NCBI RefSeq assembly: GCF_020164555.1
Contig: NZ_JAIQZB010000010.1
Location: 1-64,000 of the forward strand
Length of the DNA stretch: 64,000 nt
Source: Salegentibacter lacus
GTDB taxonomy: Bacteria; Bacteroidota; Bacteroidia; Flavobacteriales; Flavobacteriaceae
Reading direction: 5' to 3'
A program made the translations under genes and the position numbers. A model generated the notes under the pieces. The model searched no databases and was not told the DNA's origin. It was given only the letters and a program-made list of their open reading frames with translations. Positions 63,769 to 64,000 of the stretch are shown here, piece by piece. Positions within the stretch are counted from its first letter, which is position 1; every line of letters starts with the position of its first letter.

Positions 63769-64000
63769 ATGTCAGAAATACAACGCTGTGGATGGTGTGA
63801 AGGCGATGCGCTCTATGAAGCTTATCATGATAATGAATGGGGAGTTCCTGTTTATGATGATCATACTATTTTTGAATTCCTAATCCTCGAAACCTTTCAG
63901 GCAGGTCTAAGCTGGATTACCGTTTTGCGGAAACGAGAGAATTTCAGAAAAGCTTTTGACGATTTTAATTATAAAAAAATCGCGAATTATTCTGAAGAAA
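63769..64000 (+). CDS. tag: DNA-3-methyladenine glycosylase I, 5' part only
   Basis: The first 77 codons of a gene cut by the window end. The product begins SEIQRCGWCEGDALYEAYHDNEWGVPVYDD, the zinc-binding N-terminus of Tag (Cys7 and Cys10 visible), followed by LILETFQAGLSWITVLRKRENFRKAFDDF with the conserved Glu of the base pocket. Tag removes 3-methyladenine from alkylated DNA. The full protein should be about 185-190 residues. The ATG at 63769-63771 follows the upstream stop by 5 bases. Confidence 0.93.
   Translation, partial: MSEIQRCGWCEGDALYEAYHDNEWGVPVYDDHTIFEFLILETFQAGLSWITVLRKRENFRKAFDDFNYKKIANYSEE

Noticed and set aside
1-64000. CRISPR arrays, tRNA/rRNA genes, transposases, phage genes or defence systems
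   Set aside because: I looked for direct repeats with spacers, cloverleaf-like intergenic sequence and mobile-element or defence proteins and found none; intergenic gaps are all under about 250 bases.

Overview
The window looks like chromosome from a marine-type Flavobacteriaceae (Bacteroidota). The evidence is the AT-rich sequence, the type IX secretion/gliding proteins SprA, a PorP/SprF relative and a RemB-like protein, an alternative complex III (ACIII) operon joined to aa3 oxidase genes, the flavobacterial order maeB-ruvA-sprA-gcvH-vanZ-tonB, and several exact matches to the Bacteroidota promoter consensus TTTG-N(17-20)-TAnnTTTG. The genus cannot be fixed from the sequence; Gramella, Salegentibacter or Zunongwangia relatives are reasonable guesses. 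Almost everything is ordinary chromosomal backbone. I see no insertion sequence, prophage, CRISPR array, tRNA or rRNA, and no gene-free stretch longer than about 250 bases.

Layout. 1-8 kb: a short PorP/SprF-like protein, a double-headed Nfu iron-sulfur carrier, a phosphate transporter with a cytosolic tail, dodecin, a DUF255 thioredoxin-domain protein and an MscS channel. 7.4-15.2 kb (minus strand): a tripartite efflux operon (ATPase, two MacB-like permeases, adaptor, TolC, second adaptor) ending in tsaB. 15.3-20.5 kb (minus): an oxidase assembly block with heme O synthase, two subunit III-type proteins, subunit IV, a Cys-less Sco-like protein, SCO, a DUF420 protein and a tiny CxxC membrane protein. 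20.6-34.7 kb (minus): RemB-like protein, TonB, VanZ, GcvH, the 2387-residue SprA, RuvA and malic enzyme. 34.9-39.5 kb: a small TonB_C-like protein, QueG, an NTF2-like protein, a cytochrome P450 and RuvB.

39.7-51.6 kb (minus) is a 12-kb respiratory operon: ActA-ActB-ActC-ActD-ActE-ActF, then cytochrome c oxidase subunits II and I, closed by a strong terminator. With the 15-20 kb block it supplies a quinol-oxidising ACIII and an aa3 oxidase, which form a supercomplex in Flavobacterium johnsoniae. Features that may tie the two together are an extra heme domain on ActA, a helix-hairpin-helix-like tail on ActC and a long periplasmic-type insertion in a subunit III.

51.9-64 kb: a SPOR-domain protein, the rimP-nusA-infB translation/transcription operon (minus), a universal stress protein, an AsmA-like protein, a metallophosphoesterase, two small proteins of unknown function, then DUF3098-uppP-truB, a TonB-like membrane protein and the start of tag (3-methyladenine glycosylase I). 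The most interesting regulatory signal is a canonical intrinsic terminator placed inside the short 5' leader of rimP-nusA-infB, a few bases before the rimP start codon. It suggests attenuation, possibly autoregulation by NusA.
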